A model generated the notes under the pieces. That model was not told where the DNA came from, made no database searches, and worked only from the letters and a program-made list of their open reading frames with translations. Positions 63,729-64,000 of a stretch of 64,000 nt of DNA are shown here, piece after piece. Each line of letters begins with the position of its first letter. The stretch's first letter is position 1. Source of the stretch: Bacteroidia bacterium (GTDB lineage Bacteria > Bacteroidota > Bacteroidia > Flavobacteriales > Flavobacteriaceae); NCBI GenBank assembly GCA_030427735.1, contig JAUIBP010000003.1, positions 310,001 through 374,000 on the forward strand, given 5' to 3'. Made by a program: the position numbers and the translations under genes.

Positions 63729-64000
63729 ATGGCCACTTTAATAAAACACTCAAAACTGTATTTAGTAATGTGTATTCTGATACTTACATCAGGATGCGAT
63801 ACATTAGACGAATTAACCAAATTTGATATGGTATTTAACGAATCGGTAACTATACCTGCAACCTCGCCTATAGATCTACCATTTACCATTAGTACGCCAA
63901 AAATAGAAACAGATTCCGAGTCTACATTCAACTCTAACGATACAGCAAAAGATTTAATTGAAGAAATCACGCTATCGGAATTAAGACTAACGCTTACCCA
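63729..64000 (+). CDS. Lipoprotein of unknown function (partial, N-terminal part)
   Basis: ATG at 63729 opens a frame that runs off the window after 90 codons. It begins with a basic stretch, a hydrophobic core (LYLVMCILILTSG) and a lipobox ending in Cys24 (TSGC), so a lipid-anchored envelope protein is expected. The mature part is acidic, with TLDELTKFDMVFNES and Thr/Ser-rich strands. No family was recognised from this piece. An open frame on the opposite strand covers the same bases but has no supporting signal. Confidence 0.75.
   Translation, partial: MATLIKHSKLYLVMCILILTSGCDTLDELTKFDMVFNESVTIPATSPIDLPFTISTPKIETDSESTFNSNDTAKDLIEEITLSELRLTLT

Overview
The window is a piece of core chromosome from a low-GC member of the Bacteroidota, most likely a marine Flavobacteriaceae. 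Supporting signs are: TonB-dependent receptors with N-terminal carboxypeptidase-regulatory-like domains; flavobacterial families (DUF6146, DUF6787, DUF2911, DUF4159, THUMP-like methyltransferase, SatD/DUF3307); a bacillithiol gene; few Shine-Dalgarno sites; and promoters of the Bacteroidota type (TTTG or TTG, about 20 nt, TAnnTTTG). I see no insertion sequence, prophage, CRISPR array or rRNA operon. The species cannot be fixed from the sequence.

Layout: 1-2660 holds the end of an unknown gene and an MBOAT acyltransferase/SGNH-like pair. 2661-9334 (minus) holds topoisomerase IV (parE, a small membrane gene, parC), ychF and a ferredoxin. 9402-13902 (plus) holds a LuxC-type acyl-CoA reductase, serC, serA, a DUF937 protein and a DUF6146 lipoprotein. 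13943-17168 is a probable zinc-uptake cluster ending in a ZnuD-like receptor with a His/Asp-rich loop. 17358-24135 holds an acyltransferase-like membrane protein, folE, a LolD-type/CPBP protease/TIGR02757 operon, and the cluster coiled-coil gene - zapA - 6S-like RNA - rny. 24316-28479 pairs an M23 peptidase with a TonB receptor.

28528-31840 (minus) is central carbon metabolism (pfkA, gapA, an N-acetylglucosamine kinase-like gene, mgsA). 31992-36467 is a TamB homologue. 36497-42413 (plus) is a housekeeping run with tsaD, a parvulin, rsmE, a TrmH family enzyme, an AI-2E family transporter and a methyltransferase. 42476-45071 holds small genes (DM13, YchJ, a 51-residue basic protein, HAD, GH25) and a candidate small RNA.

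The most distinctive regions follow. At 45476-50600 a hybrid histidine kinase and an NtrC-type regulator sit tail to tail, beside three tandem PepSY-like secreted proteins whose upstream region carries a near -24/-12 element and distal palindromes. Next come tRNA-His and a thiol cluster (bshB1, PLP lyase, glutathione peroxidase). The gpx-mscL gap has two plus-strand terminators but no plus-strand gene. At 54289-55652 a SatD protein that reads like a class III nucleotide-cyclase domain plus a winged helix is paired with a His/Asp-rich membrane protein (DUF3307). The window ends with an M90 peptidase, an esterase, CbpA/CbpM, and a LacI-controlled hexuronate operon (SDR reductase, uxuA) with three matching operator sites, then the start of a lipoprotein gene.
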